Shown: positions 24,197-33,823 of the stretch, in pieces | Layout: each line of letters opens with the position of its first letter | Numbering within the stretch: the stretch's first letter is position 1 | Assembly: GCA_029945425.1 (NCBI GenBank) | Contig: JAQSDV010000001.1 | Location: 124,001-188,000, forward strand | Source: a bacterium | GTDB lineage: Bacteria; Pseudomonadota; Alphaproteobacteria; Micavibrionales; UBA2020 | Reading direction: 5' to 3' | Length of the DNA: 64,000 nucleotides | Made by a program: the position numbers and the translations under genes | Notes under the pieces: generated by a model | The model's database searches: none | The model's input: only the letters and a program-made list of their open reading frames with translations | Told to the model about the DNA's origin: nothing

Positions 24197-25519
24197 TTAA
24201 ACTTTCACAAATCGCGCGATGTAAAACCCGTCGATGCCGCCCTGCCCCGCCCAATGCTGGGGCAGGCAGCGCAGCTCGCCCAGCGGCGTGATCATTTCCG
24301 CGATGCCGGGCAGGTCTTTTTCGGTGATGGGCATGGGTTGCAGACCGAACTGTTTGCGCAAGGCCCATGCGCCCTGATTTTCGCCTTCGGTTTTTTGCAG
24401 CGAACAGGTGCAGTAAATCAGCACCCCGCCCGGTTTCAGCATAAAGGCCGCGTTTTCCAGCAGACGTTTTTGCAGCGCCGCCAGTTTTTCTTCGTCCTTC
24501 GGTTCTTTCAGCCACAACACATCGGGCTGGTGGCGGATCGTGCCGGTTGCGGTGCAGGGCGCATCGAGCAGCACGGCATCGACCAGTTCGGCCGGTTGCC
24601 ACACCGCGCCATCGGCGACGACGGTTTCAATTTTTAAATTGAGGCGTTCCATGTTTTCGGTCAGGCGGCGCACGCGTTCCGCCGAACGGTCGACCGCAAT
24701 CACGGTTGCGCCCATCGCGGCCAGCTGCGCGGTTTTGCCGCCGGGTGCGGCGCAAAGGTCGATAACGGTTTTGCCCTTTAAATCGCCGAACAGTTTCGCA
24801 GGGATCGCGGCGGCGGCGTTCTGGATCCACCATGCGCCTTCGACGAAGCCCGGCAGGTCGGGAATAAATCCGCCGCCCTCACGGCGCAATGATCCTGTCG
24901 GCAGCTGCAACGCCTCCAGCTTCTGCGCCCATTCGTCGGGATTGGCCTTGACCGTAAAATCAATCGCACCTTCGCCGAGGTTGGCGGCAGCGATGTCGAG
25001 CGCCGTTTCGACGCCGAAATCGGCCATCCATGCGTTCCACAGCCATTCGGGCGTGTTCAGGCGTCCGGCTTCGCGGTCGGGCAGCATGGGGATTTCCTCG
25101 CGCGTCAACCGGCGCATCACGGCATTCACCAGCGATTTGTGATGCACGATATTCTCCGCCTCCGCCAGTTCGACCGAGGTATTGACGGCGGCATGGGCGG
25201 GCGTTTTCAAATAGAGGTATTGCGCGATGCCAAGGCGGAAGACGTTGATCAGCTGCGGCGGCTTCAGCGTCGCAATCGGGTCGCGCAGCAGTTTTTCAAG
25301 GATGCTGTCCATTTCGCGCGCGCGTTTCAGCACCAGCGACACCAGCAGGCGCACAAACGCCTTGTCCCTGCCCTGCAGCGTTTCCAGCGTGCTGGATTGC
25401 AACAGCGCCTCGTCGAGGTTTTTATTTTTGTAAAAAATCTCGTTCAGGATGCGGTAGGCCGCCTGCCGTGCCGGCAGCCCGCTATCGTCCCAGAGTGTCG
25501 TGCCTTCGGTAAAGCCCAT
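24197..25519 (-). CDS. rsmB: 16S rRNA (cytosine-967-C5)-methyltransferase RsmB
   Basis: About 440 residues from ATG 25519, 2 nt after the upstream stop. The longer start at 25543 would overlap that gene. The N-terminal 140 residues are a NusB-like RNA-binding domain (ARQAAYRILNEIFYKNKNLDEALL, LVSLVLKRAREMDSIL, VNTSVELAE, VNAVMRRL). The methyltransferase part has the SAM motif VIDLCAAPGGKTAQLAAMG and the two family cysteines in DAPCTATGTIRHQPD and YCTCSLQKTEGE. It modifies C967 of 16S rRNA. A second m5C methyltransferase of the family is encoded at 13955-15289. Confidence 0.93.
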   Translation of the reverse strand: MGFTEGTTLWDDSGLPARQAAYRILNEIFYKNKNLDEALLQSSTLETLQGRDKAFVRLLVSLVLKRAREMDSILEKLLRDPIATLKPPQLINVFRLGIAQYLYLKTPAHAAVNTSVELAEAENIVHHKSLVNAVMRRLTREEIPMLPDREAGRLNTPEWLWNAWMADFGVETALDIAAANLGEGAIDFTVKANPDEWAQKLEALQLPTGSLRREGGGFIPDLPGFVEGAWWIQNAAAAIPAKLFGDLKGKTVIDLCAAPGGKTAQLAAMGATVIAVDRSAERVRRLTENMERLNLKIETVVADGAVWQPAELVDAVLLDAPCTATGTIRHQPDVLWLKEPKDEEKLAALQKRLLENAAFMLKPGGVLIYCTCSLQKTEGENQGAWALRKQFGLQPMPITEKDLPGIAEMITPLGELRCLPQHWAGQGGIDGFYIARFVKV

Positions 25520-25521
25520 GT

Positions 25522-26169
25522 TTATTGTGTCCTGAACTGGCAAATGGTTTCCGCGCGGATGCTGGCAGCGGATTCAGGCTGCGGCACCATTTGGTAAACC
25601 GTGATTTGATTGGGTTTGCGCACGACGGGGAAGCTGTCGGCGATATACTGCACCATGTCGGATGCCTGCAATGCGTTAAAGGCGGTCGCGAGCGCCGTGC
25701 CGTCCTTCATGAACAGCAGCGGGTTGAGGGGGATGCGGTTATTGCCGACATTCCGGCGCAGATAAACGCGGTTCGGTTTATACGCGTTGAAAAAATTGAC
25801 GGAGGTTTGCTGCACGAAATAGTTTCTATCGTATTCCAGACCCTTGCGCATGAACTGGCCGAAATGCGCGCGATCGTCCATCGCAAACATACCGTTGCTC
25901 AGCTGCTTGTCCCAGACCATCGGGAACACGTTGTTGCGCCCCGCGGGCAATATCGCCCCCGGATGCCCGCGGCGCAGGCGCAGCGGCTGGGCAAGTTCAT
26001 GGTCGGGATCGTAAGTCAGCAGCATCGGACGGAACCGGATGGCATCCAGCAGGTTGCCGCAAATTTCCTTGCGCGTATTGACCGTCATATATATGTCCGG
26101 CCCCGCCGCGTGTGCGGGGGCAGCGATAGTCATGACGGAGATCAGGATAGCGGCGGCGAAGATCCTCAT
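25522..26169 (-). CDS. Secreted hypothetical protein
   Basis: I choose ATG 26169 (215 residues), 5 nt after the chorismate mutase stop, since it opens with a clear signal peptide (MRIFAAAILISVMTIAAPAHA). The mature part begins with GPDIYMTVNTRKEICGNLL and has no cofactor or metal motif I recognise. Two mature-region cysteines (in EICGN and ETICQF) could form a disulphide. Probably periplasmic. Function unknown. Confidence 0.72.
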   Translation of the reverse strand: MRIFAAAILISVMTIAAPAHAAGPDIYMTVNTRKEICGNLLDAIRFRPMLLTYDPDHELAQPLRLRRGHPGAILPAGRNNVFPMVWDKQLSNGMFAMDDRAHFGQFMRKGLEYDRNYFVQQTSVNFFNAYKPNRVYLRRNVGNNRIPLNPLLFMKDGTALATAFNALQASDMVQYIADSFPVVRKPNQITVYQMVPQPESAASIRAETICQFRTQ

Positions 26170-26174
26170 TATTA

Positions 26175-26504
26175 TTACTTCTTCTTCGCCTTTTTCTTGC
26201 CGGCTTCCGCCTTGGCCAAGTCCTCGATCGCGCAAGCCTGATAGATAATGAATGTGTAAAGTGTGCGCATGAAATCGGGGTCAATTCCATATTTCAGGCC
26301 GTTCGTGGCGGCGCGTTCGCGCACCTGCGTCACGCGGTCGCCGAGGAACGCCGGAATATCGTGCTTTATCTTGACCTTGGCCACCCTTTTGACCACGCCG
26401 AACCGCTTGCCCAGCAGTTTCAGGATCTGGTCGTCAAGTTTATCGATTTCCTTGCGGAAGGGGGCGAGGAGGATTTTTGTGGTGTCGGGATTGCTTTTTT
26501 TCAT
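26175..26504 (-). CDS. Chorismate mutase, AroQ type
   Basis: A 109-residue, all-helical chorismate mutase of the AroQ class, converting chorismate to prephenate for Phe and Tyr synthesis. The signature is FRKEIDKLDDQILKLLGKRF, then the Lys of AKVKIKH and the RVTQVRERAATNGLKYGIDPDF segment near the active site. The C-terminus is Lys-rich (KAEAGKKKAKKK). It is a stand-alone enzyme, not fused to prephenate dehydratase. Confidence 0.88.
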   Translation of the reverse strand: MKKSNPDTTKILLAPFRKEIDKLDDQILKLLGKRFGVVKRVAKVKIKHDIPAFLGDRVTQVRERAATNGLKYGIDPDFMRTLYTFIIYQACAIEDLAKAEAGKKKAKKK

Positions 26505-26576
26505 TCTAAATCTCTGTTAAACATACGTTTATAATAACAGTCTAGCATCATCAAAGACGATTACAAAGGGCGGCCC

Positions 26577-27923
26577 ATGCAGCAGCTTTTCCGGGTGTTT
26601 TTTATCTGTGTCCTGTTCCTGACGCCGAGCCTTGCGCAGGCCAAGACCTTCAATGCCGATACCTTCACGCTCGAAAACGGGCTGCAGGTCGTCGTGATCG
26701 AAAACCACCGCGCGCCCGTTGTGACGCATATGGTCTGGTACAAATTCGGCGCGGCGGATGAAAAACAGGGCGAAAGCGGCGTGGCGCATTTCCTAGAACA
26801 CCTGTTGTTCAAGGGCACGGCAAAAGTGCCGGACGGCCAGTTTTCAAACAGCGTGAAAAGAATGGGCGGCGTCGACAACGCCTTCACCAGCCACGATTAC
26901 ACCGCCTACTACCAGAACGTGCCGCGCGCGAGCCTTGCAAAAGTGATGGAGATGGAGGCAGACCGCATGGGCAACCTGCTGTTGCGCGAAGAACAGATCG
27001 CATCCGAACGCGAAGTGATTATCGAGGAACGCCGCCAGCGCATCGACAATACCCCGCAGGCGAAATTTCAGGAACAGCTGATGAGCGCCCTGTTCGTCAA
27101 CCACCCCTATTCCACGCCCATCATCGGCTGGCTGCATGAAATGAAGGAACTGACCCGCGACGAGGTGCTGTCCTATTACAATACTTGGTACGCGCCCAAT
27201 AACGCCATCGTGGTCGTTTCGGGCGACGTGACGGCGGCGGAACTGAAACCGCTGGCGGAAAAATACTATGGCCCGCTCGCCGTGCGCGAAGTACCGCGCC
27301 GCGAACGCGCCCGCCCCGCCCCCATCGTGGCGGAACACCAGATCATCATGCAGGACCCGCGCATCGGCCAGCCGGTCGCCATGAAAAACTACCGCGTGCC
27401 GCATGGCAGCGAAGCGATGGAGGTGCTGGCGCAGATTCTGGGCGGCACATCGACCTCGCGCCTTTACCGCGCGCTTGTGATCGACCAGAAAATCGCGGTC
27501 AGCGCGGGCGCCGATTACGACGCCATCGCGATGGACGACACCACCTTCACCCTCTATGCCAGCCCGGCCCCCGGCAGCAATATCCAGCAGGTGCAGGCCT
27601 CGATCGACAAGGAAATCCGCTTGCTGATCGCCAAGGGCGTGACGCTGGAGGAATTGAACGGCGCGAAAAACCGTCTGGAGGCGAGCTTCACCTATTACCG
27701 CGACAGCCTGCAGGGTCCTGCGACGCTGTTCGGCCGTGTGCTGGCCAGCGGCATGAATATCGACTGGGTTGAAAACCGCGTCGACCGCATCCGTAAACTG
27801 ACCATCGACGATATCAATGACGCCATCGACGCCGTGTTCGAAACCAGCGACCTGCCCGTAACGGGCGTGCTGCTGCCGCAGATAAAACCCGCACCGGCGG
27901 GCGACAAGGGAGAAAAGAAATGA
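26577..27923 (+). CDS. M16 family zinc metallopeptidase, active subunit
   Basis: A 448-residue protein with a signal peptide (MQQLFRVFFICVLFLTPSLAQA). The inverted zinc motif HxxEH is present as HFLEHLLFKG (His71, Glu74, His75), with the third ligand Glu in the EREVIIEERRQRID region. Then comes the usual M16 C-terminal half (ILGGTSTSRLYRALVIDQKIAVSAGADY). Predicted periplasmic. The next gene encodes a partner without the zinc motif and overlaps it by 4 bp, so the two probably make a heterodimer like other bacterial M16 pairs. Substrates are unknown, probably peptides. Confidence 0.92.
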   Translation: MQQLFRVFFICVLFLTPSLAQAKTFNADTFTLENGLQVVVIENHRAPVVTHMVWYKFGAADEKQGESGVAHFLEHLLFKGTAKVPDGQFSNSVKRMGGVDNAFTSHDYTAYYQNVPRASLAKVMEMEADRMGNLLLREEQIASEREVIIEERRQRIDNTPQAKFQEQLMSALFVNHPYSTPIIGWLHEMKELTRDEVLSYYNTWYAPNNAIVVVSGDVTAAELKPLAEKYYGPLAVREVPRRERARPAPIVAEHQIIMQDPRIGQPVAMKNYRVPHGSEAMEVLAQILGGTSTSRLYRALVIDQKIAVSAGADYDAIAMDDTTFTLYASPAPGSNIQQVQASIDKEIRLLIAKGVTLEELNGAKNRLEASFTYYRDSLQGPATLFGRVLASGMNIDWVENRVDRIRKLTIDDINDAIDAVFETSDLPVTGVLLPQIKPAPAGDKGEKK

Positions 27924-29296
27924 TCCGTATTCTTCCCGTTATTTTCGCATTCCTGATGCTCGCCTCCCCCGCCTTCGCCGCGAAGGACAAGATTTTGGAT
28001 GTGCAGGTGTTGAAATCACCGTCCGGCGTCGAGGCGTGGCTGGTCGAAGACCATTCCGTGCCCGTCATTTCCGTGAACTTCTCCTTCGAAGGCGGGCTTG
28101 CCTTCGACCCCGAGGACAAGGCCGGCGTCGGCCGCCTCGTCTCCATCCTGCTGGATGAGGGTGCGGAGAAAATGAAGAGCCAGGAATTCCAGACCAAGCT
28201 GTCGGACAACGCGATCAGCATGTCCTTCACCGCCGGACGCGACGCCTTTTACGGCAGCCTGCAAACGCTGTCGAAGAACAAGGATCTTGCCTTCGACCTG
28301 CTGCGCATGTCGCTGAACTCGCCCCGCTTCGATCAGGACGCGGTTGACCGCATGAAGGCCGCGAACGTATCCGAGATACAGGAAAACATGGGCGAGCCCG
28401 GCTGGCTGGTCGCGCGCACCTTTAACGGCATGCTGTTCGAGGGGCATTATTATTCCCGCCCCGGCTTCGGCAACCTCGAGAGCATGTCGACCATCACGCG
28501 CAAGGACCTGCTGGCATTCGTGAAGGAACAATTCGGCCGCAACGTGCTGAAAGTGGCCGTCGCTGGCGACATCACGCCCGACGAAGTGAAAACGACCATC
28601 GACAAAATCTTCGGCACGCTGCCCGAAAAGGCCGCGACTGTGGAACTGCCCGCAACCACCCCCGGCTATCCCGGCAAGACGATCCTGCTGCCGCTCGACG
28701 CGCCGCAGACATATATCATTGCCGGCGGCCAGGGCATCAGCCGCACCGACAAAGACTGGCATGCCAGCGTCATCATGAACTACATCCTTGGCGGCGGCAG
28801 TTTCAACGCGCGGCTGATGAAGGAAATCCGCGAGAAGCGCGGCCTTACCTATGGCGTTTACAGCTCCATCACCAATATGCGCAGCGCCGATATCATTCAG
28901 GCCAATATGTCGGCCAGCAATGAAAAGGTGGAGGAAGCCGTGCGCCTGCTGAAAGAGTCATGGGCGGAAATGGCCAAGGACGGCCCGACGGCGGAGGAAC
29001 TGGCGGATGCGAAATCGTACCTGACCGGATCGCTGCTGCTGCAGCTGACCTCGACCAGCGATATTTCAGGCGCGCTGAACGATATCCAGCGTGACGGCCT
29101 CGGCCCCGATTATATCAACCAGCGCAATGCCGAAATCAACGCGGTCAGCATGTCGGACGCGAAACGCGTCTCGGCGAAAGTGCTGCAGGCCGATAAACTT
29201 GCGATCATCCTCGTCGGCAAGCCGAAGAACATGAATGTCGACATCCTGCTCGACCGCCCGCCCGGCATGGACGAGCCGAAAGCCGACAAGCAATGA
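27920..29296 (+). CDS. M16 family peptidase-like protein, inactive partner
   Basis: A 458-residue protein with a signal peptide (MIRILPVIFAFLMLASPAFA). The fold is M16 (ISVNFSFEGGLAFDPEDKAGVGRLVSILLDEG; ILGGGSFNARLMKEIREKRGLTYGVYS), but the zinc-binding His-x-x-Glu-His is absent and the site reads RLVSILLDEG. It retains the Arg-Tyr containing RGLTYGVYS of the non-catalytic subunit that binds substrate. It overlaps both neighbours by 4 bp (M16 active subunit before, pgi after). Confidence 0.9.
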   Translation: MIRILPVIFAFLMLASPAFAAKDKILDVQVLKSPSGVEAWLVEDHSVPVISVNFSFEGGLAFDPEDKAGVGRLVSILLDEGAEKMKSQEFQTKLSDNAISMSFTAGRDAFYGSLQTLSKNKDLAFDLLRMSLNSPRFDQDAVDRMKAANVSEIQENMGEPGWLVARTFNGMLFEGHYYSRPGFGNLESMSTITRKDLLAFVKEQFGRNVLKVAVAGDITPDEVKTTIDKIFGTLPEKAATVELPATTPGYPGKTILLPLDAPQTYIIAGGQGISRTDKDWHASVIMNYILGGGSFNARLMKEIREKRGLTYGVYSSITNMRSADIIQANMSASNEKVEEAVRLLKESWAEMAKDGPTAEELADAKSYLTGSLLLQLTSTSDISGALNDIQRDGLGPDYINQRNAEINAVSMSDAKRVSAKVLQADKLAIILVGKPKNMNVDILLDRPPGMDEPKADKQ

Positions 29297-30879
29297 AGGA
29301 TACCGCGAACCTTAAAAACTGGCAGCAGTTGAAGCAGCACCGCGAGAGCCTGCGCGGCAAGACGCTGAAAAGCCTGTTCGCGAATGATGCCGAACGCTTC
29401 ATGAAAATGTCGTTCCAACTGCCCGGCATGCTGGTCGATTTTTCCAAGAACTTCGCCAATGACCTGACGCTGGCACTGCTGGCAAGCCTCGCATCGGAGG
29501 CCGGCATCGAAACCGCGCGCGCCGAAATGCTGCGCGGCACGAAGATCAATTCGACCGAAAGCCGCGCCGTGCTGCACACCGCCCTGCGCGCGCCCAAGGG
29601 CAAGGCCGTCAATATGGACGGCAAGAACGTGGTGACCGAAATCCACGCGACGCTCGACGCCATGCGCAAATTCACCGATGCCGTGCGCGACGGAAAATGG
29701 CGCGGGCAGAGCGGCGACGAAATCACAGATATCGTCAATATCGGCATCGGCGGGTCGAGCCTTGGGCCGCAGCTTGTCACGCAAGCCCTCGCCCCGTTCC
29801 ACCATAAGCGCCTGACCGCGCATTTCGTGGCGAATGTGGAGGCGTCGGACCTCGCGCGCACGCTCGCGAAACTATCGCCCGAAACGACGCTGTTTATCGT
29901 GGCGTCCAAGACATTCACCACCGCCGAAACGATGCAGAACGCGCATATCGCGCGCGAATGGCTGCTATCGCATTACAAGGACGAGGCGGCGGTTGCGAAA
30001 CATTTCGTGGCGGCATCGACGAACACCGAAGCCGTGCAGAAATTCGGCATCGAACCCGAAAACATGTTCCCCTTCTGGGATTGGGTCGGCGGGCGTTACA
30101 GCGTCTGGTCGGCAATCGGCCTGTCGGTCATGCTGATGATCGGCGCGGAAAAATTCGGCGAGTTCCTTGCGGGCGCGCATGCGATGGACGAGCATTTCAA
30201 GACCGCCCCCATCGAACAGAACATTCCCGTGCAGATGGCGCTGCTGGGCGTCTGGTACCGCAATTTCATGGATTATCCCGCCTATGCGGTGATCCCCTAT
30301 AACGCCTGCCTCGGCCGCCTGTCCGCCTTCCTGCAGCAGCTGGATATGGAGAGCAACGGCAAGGGCGTGACGCGCGCAGGCACGCCTGTGACGACGCCGA
30401 CCGGCCCGATGGTGTTCGGCGAACCGGGCACGGATTCACAGCACAGCTTTTTCCAATGGCTCCATCAGGGCACCAGCACCGTGCCGGTCGATTTCATCGC
30501 CGCCGTGAAAACGCCCTATGGCAACCGCGACCAGCAGACCATGCTGCTCGCCAATATGTTCGCGCAATCCGAAGCGCTGATGACCGGCAAGGAAAACACC
30601 GCCGAGCCGCACCGCAATTTCACGGGCAGCCGCCCGTCGACCACCATCCTGCTGGACGAGCTGAACCCCCGCACGCTCGGCATGCTGCTGGCGATGTACG
30701 AGCACAAAGTTTTTGTGCAGGGCATCATTTGGGGCATCAATAGTTTCGACCAGTGGGGCGTGGAGCTTGGCAAAGTATTGGCCAAGACGCTGGAATCCGA
30801 AATCAAGGCGGGCAAACCGGGCGCGCATGACGGCTCGACGCTCGGTCTTCTGGAATATATCTCGCGCAAGAAAATTTGA
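29293..30879 (+). CDS. pgi: Glucose-6-phosphate isomerase
   Basis: A 528-residue enzyme interconverting glucose-6-phosphate and fructose-6-phosphate. Motifs are IGIGGSSLGPQLVTQAL (phosphate binding), VASKTFTTAETMQN, WDWVGGRYSVWSAIGLS, ESNGKGVTRAG, and the catalytic His in the DSQHSFFQWLHQGTSTVPVDFI stretch. The SIS fold is intact and the length usual. Its ATG overlaps the stop of the M16-like gene. Its product feeds GlmS (encoded at 55880-57706) through fructose-6-phosphate. Confidence 0.96.
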   Translation: MKDTANLKNWQQLKQHRESLRGKTLKSLFANDAERFMKMSFQLPGMLVDFSKNFANDLTLALLASLASEAGIETARAEMLRGTKINSTESRAVLHTALRAPKGKAVNMDGKNVVTEIHATLDAMRKFTDAVRDGKWRGQSGDEITDIVNIGIGGSSLGPQLVTQALAPFHHKRLTAHFVANVEASDLARTLAKLSPETTLFIVASKTFTTAETMQNAHIAREWLLSHYKDEAAVAKHFVAASTNTEAVQKFGIEPENMFPFWDWVGGRYSVWSAIGLSVMLMIGAEKFGEFLAGAHAMDEHFKTAPIEQNIPVQMALLGVWYRNFMDYPAYAVIPYNACLGRLSAFLQQLDMESNGKGVTRAGTPVTTPTGPMVFGEPGTDSQHSFFQWLHQGTSTVPVDFIAAVKTPYGNRDQQTMLLANMFAQSEALMTGKENTAEPHRNFTGSRPSTTILLDELNPRTLGMLLAMYEHKVFVQGIIWGINSFDQWGVELGKVLAKTLESEIKAGKPGAHDGSTLGLLEYISRKKI

Positions 30880-30970
30880 AGATTTTGGAAAAACAACTTC
30901 GTTTGCCTTCAGTTCTGTAATCCGGAATAATCACCGTTATCCAATATCGTGATTTTTTCAGGAGATAACC

Positions 30971-33184
30971 GTGAACATACGGCGCTCGATCCGTTCCCTT
31001 GCGAATAAAGTATTCGGCAAGCCCGCCAACGACAACAACAGCCTGCAATTCAGCGTTTCCGAAAAGGAAAACAAGCGCGCCTTGGACGCGCCGATGGACA
31101 ACACCGTTGAAAATCTGCATGGCCGCATGGTGTCGGACCCGTTCCGCCCGCTGGAAAATCTCGACGCGCCTGAAACGGCGGCGTGGCTTGCGAAACAGAA
31201 CGCGCAATTCCAGTCCTATATCGCGGGTTCCGACAAAAGCATCGATGGCGCAAAACGGTTCATGACCGACGCGCTCAATTACGACGGCGAGAGCCTGCCC
31301 GGCAAATACGGCCAAGTTTATTTCCGCACGTTCCAGAAGGCACTCGCCGCGCAAGGCGTTGTGCAGGTCGGTGCCAGCGTCGACGGTCCGTGGGAAACCA
31401 TCCTCGACCCCAATACGCTGTCGAAAGACGGCACGGTTGCCCTGAGTGGCTGGAGCCCGAGCGCGGATGGCAAGAAGATCGTCTATTTCACGTCCGAAGC
31501 CGGCAGCGACGCGCAGACGCTGTTCATCTATGACGTCGAAAAACGCGAAACGATGAAGGACAAGATTGAAAACTGCCGCTTCACCAGCGTGCTGTGGGAC
31601 AAAGGGTCGAGCGCAAGCTTCCAGTACACCTACCCCAGCCACGACGGCACCCGCCGCAAGATCATCAAGCACCACAAAATCGGCGACGAAGTGGCGAATG
31701 ATAAAAAAGTATTTGAATCCGCGCTGGAGGACAGCTTCGTTTCCCCCTCCCGCCTGCTGTCATCCAAATATGAATGGATCTGGCATTCGGTCGGCACCGA
31801 TAAAAACTCCGGCCTGTATTTCCGCCCTTATGGCAGCAATGATGAATTCAAGGAATTGCTGCCGCCCAAGCAAACCACCATCGTGCCGATCACCGAATAC
31901 GAAGACGGCACCATTCTGGCCCTCACCACCAAGGACGCGCCGCATGGCAAGCTGGTGAAGTTTGACCCGCGCGACCCTGCGCCTGAAAAATGGGTGACGG
32001 TGCTGCCCGAGCATAAAGACGACATTCTCGACAGCGCGATGGTGCATAAGGGCAAGCTGTTCGGGTTCTATTCGCATGACACCGCCGATGCGGTCCGCGT
32101 TTATACGCCGGAAGGCCAGCATTTGCACGACATGCCCCTGCCCGTGCAGAGCGTGGCGGGCTTTGGCCGCATCCTGCCCAGCGACGACAAGTTCACGATG
32201 AAAATCTCGGGCTTCAAATCCGCTGGCGATGTTTATTCCTATGACATCGAAAAAAACGAACTGGAATTCGTGAAAAAAGGCAAAGCGCCGTTCGACCTGA
32301 ACGACTGCATTGTGGAACGCATCTATGCGACGTCGAAAGACGGCACGAAGGTGCCGATGACGGTCATCCGCCATCCCGATACGCCGATGGACGGATCGGC
32401 CGCGACCAAGCTGTACGGTTACGGCGGCTTTAACATTCCGCTCGGGCCCGGTTTTTCCTCGGGCGTGGCGCATTTCGTGCGCTCCGGCGGCATCTATGTG
32501 CAGTCGAACCTGCGCGGCGGTGGTGAATTCGGAGAAGACTGGTACAACGGCGGCCGTGGCGCGACCAAGCAAAACGTGTTCGATGATTTCATCGCCTGCG
32601 CGGAACATCTTATTAAAGAAAACTACACCTCCGCCAAACGCCTTGTCATCAATGGCGGCAGCAATGGCGGCTTGCTCACCTCCGCCACCATGCTGCAACG
32701 CCCTGAACTGTTCGGCGCGGTGATTACGGAGGTCGCGGTAACGGATATGTTCCGTTTCCACCTCGGCACCTATGGATCGTCATGGAAATCGGATTACGGC
32801 GATCCCGGCATCAAGGCAGATTTCAACACCGCGGCTAAATATTCCCCGCTGCATAACGTCAAGCCCGGCGCGAAATATCCGCCGCACCTGATCAAAACCG
32901 GCGACCATGACGACCGGGTGCTGCCGTGGCACTCGTTCAAGCTGGCCGCGACGCTGCAGGCGAAATCGGACAAGCATAACGAGACGCTGATGCGCGTCGA
33001 AGGCCGTGCGGGCCATGGCGCAGGCATGCCGACGGAAAAAATCATCCAGGGCTATGCCGAAACCTTCGCCTTCATCGAAAAGGCGATCGGCCCCGTCAAC
33101 AACGCCGAATACAAGGCGAAGCTGGCGGCGGAGAAAAAGAAAACCTTCACCCTGCCCTGTCCGTGGAAAAAGAAAGCGGCATGA
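30971..33184 (+). CDS. Prolyl oligopeptidase family serine peptidase (S9A)
   Basis: A 737-residue protein with GTG start at 30971 and GGAG 10 nt upstream. The N-terminal part is a seven-bladed propeller (DPFRPLENLDAPETAAWLAKQNAQF; GWSPSADGKKIVYFTSEAGSD). The C-terminal alpha/beta-hydrolase domain has the nucleophile Ser in NGGSNGGLLTSA, Asp in KTGDHDDRVLPWHS, and His in RAGHGAGMPTEK. It cleaves short peptides after proline, probably in the cytosol since there is no signal peptide. The overlapping gene after it is an exonuclease. Confidence 0.92.
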   Translation: MNIRRSIRSLANKVFGKPANDNNSLQFSVSEKENKRALDAPMDNTVENLHGRMVSDPFRPLENLDAPETAAWLAKQNAQFQSYIAGSDKSIDGAKRFMTDALNYDGESLPGKYGQVYFRTFQKALAAQGVVQVGASVDGPWETILDPNTLSKDGTVALSGWSPSADGKKIVYFTSEAGSDAQTLFIYDVEKRETMKDKIENCRFTSVLWDKGSSASFQYTYPSHDGTRRKIIKHHKIGDEVANDKKVFESALEDSFVSPSRLLSSKYEWIWHSVGTDKNSGLYFRPYGSNDEFKELLPPKQTTIVPITEYEDGTILALTTKDAPHGKLVKFDPRDPAPEKWVTVLPEHKDDILDSAMVHKGKLFGFYSHDTADAVRVYTPEGQHLHDMPLPVQSVAGFGRILPSDDKFTMKISGFKSAGDVYSYDIEKNELEFVKKGKAPFDLNDCIVERIYATSKDGTKVPMTVIRHPDTPMDGSAATKLYGYGGFNIPLGPGFSSGVAHFVRSGGIYVQSNLRGGGEFGEDWYNGGRGATKQNVFDDFIACAEHLIKENYTSAKRLVINGGSNGGLLTSATMLQRPELFGAVITEVAVTDMFRFHLGTYGSSWKSDYGDPGIKADFNTAAKYSPLHNVKPGAKYPPHLIKTGDHDDRVLPWHSFKLAATLQAKSDKHNETLMRVEGRAGHGAGMPTEKIIQGYAETFAFIEKAIGPVNNAEYKAKLAAEKKKTFTLPCPWKKKAA

Positions 33185-33762
33185 CCGATATCATTTTCTA
33201 CGATACCGAATTCACGACATGGGAAGGCGCGCTCGACCGTGACTGGTCGGGCCCGAACGAATACCGTGAAATGGTGCAGATCGGCGCGATCCGGTTTGAT
33301 CTTGATACGCTCGAGGAAAAGGAAGAATTCCTTGTCCTTATCAAGCCCGTGAAAAATCCCGTTGTGTCGGATTTCTTCACGGTGCTGACGGGCATCACGA
33401 ATGCGGAAGTGACCAAGGACGGATTATCTTTCCCCGACGCCTATGCCAAATTCATCGCCTTCACCGAAGGCGACCCGACATCCTGCTATGGCTGGGACGC
33501 AAAGGTGATGCGCGAAAATTTGGGCTTCAACAACATGCCCGCAACGGAATCGGAATTCGACAGCCACAATATCGGCCCGTGGTTTTTCGACGTCGGCGCA
33601 TCCTATGGCATCGTCAAGGGCAAGACCAATTCCGGCAAGCTGGCGGCAACTTTGGGCGCGCCTATGTCATCGATTCAGGAACACAACGCCCTGCATGACG
33701 CCCGTTCGATTGCAGCGGCATATCGTTTCCTGCTGCAAAAAGGCGCAAAAAGCCCGTTCTGA
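33181..33762 (+). CDS. DEDD-type 3'-5' exonuclease domain protein
   Basis: A 193-residue protein. ATG 33181 overlaps the peptidase stop by 4 bp (ATGA), so the start is chosen there. Exonuclease motifs are ExoI FYDTEFTTWEG (Asp and Glu), ExoII CYGWDAKVMRENLG (Asp), and ExoIII HNALHDARSIAAAYRFL (His and Asp), which fits the DEDDh group (RNase T, KapD, DnaQ-like). It acts on RNA or DNA 3' ends. The exact substrate is unknown. Confidence 0.85.
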   Translation: MTDIIFYDTEFTTWEGALDRDWSGPNEYREMVQIGAIRFDLDTLEEKEEFLVLIKPVKNPVVSDFFTVLTGITNAEVTKDGLSFPDAYAKFIAFTEGDPTSCYGWDAKVMRENLGFNNMPATESEFDSHNIGPWFFDVGASYGIVKGKTNSGKLAATLGAPMSSIQEHNALHDARSIAAAYRFLLQKGAKSPF

Positions 33763-33769
33763 GATCGCA

Positions 33770-33797
33770 TTGACATAACCGACCGTTCGGCTATGCT
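33770..33797 (+). promoter_or_regulatory. Near-consensus sigma-70 promoter
   Basis: TTGACA (33770-33775), 16-bp spacer, TATGCT (33792-33797), about 27 bp before ATG 33824, so the 5' UTR is very short (about 20 nt). Confidence 0.65.
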
Positions 33798-33823
33798 TCT
33801 CTTATCCAACAGCCAAGGCAACC

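Noticed and set aside
27920..29296. Second active M16 protease
   Set aside because: The zinc motif His-x-x-Glu-His is absent (RLVSILLDEG at the site), so I call it the non-catalytic partner.
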